Assembly (NCBI RefSeq): GCF_001282115.1
Contig: NZ_LJBR01000267.1
Coordinates: 1-32,066 of the forward strand
Source of the DNA: Streptomyces sp. NRRL B-24085
GTDB taxonomy: Bacteria > Actinomycetota > Actinomycetes > Streptomycetales > Streptomycetaceae
Direction of reading: 5' to 3'
Length of the DNA: 32,066 bases
The notes beneath the pieces were generated by a model. It saw nothing but the letters and a program-made list of their open reading frames with translations, searched no databases and had not been told where the DNA came from. The translations under genes and the position numbers were made by a program. This document shows positions 31,160-32,066 of the stretch, piece after piece. Each line of letters starts with the position of its first letter. Positions within the stretch are counted from its first letter, which is position 1.

Positions 31160-32066
31160 ATGGCCAACGCACCGGTCCAGCGCATGTCCCAGTTGATGGC
31201 GAAGACGCTGCGCGACGACCCGGCGGACGCCGAGGTCCTCAGCCACAAGCTGCTCGTGCGCGCCGGGTACGTCCGCCGCACCGCCGCCGGCATCTGGTCC
31301 TGGCTGCCGCTCGGCAAGAAGGTGCTGGCCAACGTCGAGCGGATCGTCCGCGAGGAGATGGACGCGATCGGCGCCCAGGAGGTGCTGCTCCCCGCCCTGC
31401 TGCCGCGCGAGCCCTACGAGGCGACGGGCCGCTGGGAGGAGTACGGCGCCGAGCTGTTCCGGCTCCAGGACCGCAAGGGCGGCGACTACCTCCTCGGCCC
31501 GACCCACGAGGAGATCTTCACCCTGCTGGTGAAGGACCAGGCGTCCTCCTACAAGGACCTGCCGGTCATCCTCTACCAGATCCAGCACAAGTACCGTGAC
31601 GAGGCCCGCCCGCGGGCCGGCATCCTGCGCGGCCGCGAGTTCCTGATGAAGGACTCGTACTCCTTCGACACCGAGGACGAGGGCCTGGCCCGGTCCTACG
31701 CCCTGCACCGCCAGGCCTACCAGAAGGTCTTCGAGCGGCTCGGCCTCGACTACCGCATCTGCGCCGCGACCGCCGGTGCCATGGGCGGCTCCAAGTCGGA
31801 GGAGTTCCTGGCCCCGGCCGAGGCCGGCGAGGACACCTTCGCCGACTGCCCGAACTGCGACTTCGCGGCCAACACCGAGGCGATCACCTACGAGTTGAAG
31901 CCGGTGGACGGCTCCGCCGTGCCCGCCCTCGAAGAGATCCCCACCCCGGACACCCCCACCATCGAGACCCTCGCCGCCCAGCTCGGCGTCGAGGCCTCCG
32001 CCACCCTCAAGAACCTCCTCGTGAAGGTCGACGGCGAGATCGTGGCCGTCGGCGTCCCCGGCGACC
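31160..32066 (+). CDS. proS: prolyl-tRNA synthetase, 3' end outside the window
   Basis: The first 302 codons are present and the gene runs off the right edge. The protein is a class II synthetase that charges tRNA-Pro. It opens MANAPVQRMSQLMAKTLRDD, then RTAAGIWSWLPLG (near motif 1) and YRDEARPRAGILRGREFLMKDSYSF (motif 2 region). The bacterial-type layout is shown by the insertion domain that starts near residue 250 (TIETLAAQLGVEASATLKN), the INS/YbaK-like editing domain that removes mischarged alanine. Motif 3 and the anticodon domain lie beyond the window. AGGAG at 31144-31148 precedes the ATG by eleven bases. A TAACCT hexamer at 31113-31118 may be its -10. Confidence 0.96.
   Translation, partial: MANAPVQRMSQLMAKTLRDDPADAEVLSHKLLVRAGYVRRTAAGIWSWLPLGKKVLANVERIVREEMDAIGAQEVLLPALLPREPYEATGRWEEYGAELFRLQDRKGGDYLLGPTHEEIFTLLVKDQASSYKDLPVILYQIQHKYRDEARPRAGILRGREFLMKDSYSFDTEDEGLARSYALHRQAYQKVFERLGLDYRICAATAGAMGGSKSEEFLAPAEAGEDTFADCPNCDFAANTEAITYELKPVDGSAVPALEEIPTPDTPTIETLAAQLGVEASATLKNLLVKVDGEIVAVGVPGD

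Overview
The window is high-GC actinobacterial chromosome, almost certainly Streptomyces. Evidence: GC-rich third codon positions with long antisense shadow frames, frequent GTG starts, purine-rich ribosome sites, dispersed intergenic repeats of the type common in Streptomyces genomes, and the gene order dxr - site-2 protease - ispG - GNAT - proS. There are no tRNA or rRNA genes, CRISPR arrays, insertion sequences or integrases.

Layout. (1) Positions 3-4917 hold the end of a TraG/VirD4-like ATPase, a PucR-family regulator and an aldehyde dehydrogenase, closed by a strong bidirectional terminator at 4951-4990. (2) Positions 5016-22942 form what I read as a complete xyloglucan-utilisation locus. 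A GH3 enzyme (minus strand) diverges from a long plus-strand series: solute-binding lipoprotein, two permeases, secreted GH74 xyloglucanase, cytoplasmic GH42 beta-galactosidase, cytoplasmic GH95 alpha-L-fucosidase-like enzyme, secreted GH12 endoglucanase, and a secreted chorismate mutase. A convergent minus-strand pair follows: a LacI-family regulator and a GH31 alpha-xylosidase. (3) Positions 23551-32066 are core genes: a long acyl-CoA dehydrogenase, dxr, a site-2 protease, ispG, two GNAT acetyltransferases and the start of proS.

How the sugar genes would work together (inference from families): GH74 and GH12 cut the xyloglucan backbone outside the cell. The ABC importer, which lacks its own ATPase and probably uses the shared MsiK, brings in the oligosaccharides. 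Inside, GH95, GH42, GH31 and GH3 remove fucose, galactose, xylose and glucose. Four copies of a palindrome, TCGAAGCGCTTCGA (three perfect, one with two changes), occur in the window. All lie in the two control regions of this locus, next to promoter-like hexamers: two between GH3 and the importer and two upstream of lacI. This makes a self-regulated LacI regulon very likely.

Points most worth a second look: the GH3 enzyme, which appears to carry a beta-trefoil-like insert and a C-terminal CBM6-like module but has no signal peptide; the unusual GH95 motif; and the secreted chorismate mutase placed 19 bases behind the GH12 gene. Functions are assigned from motifs read by eye; no database search was run.
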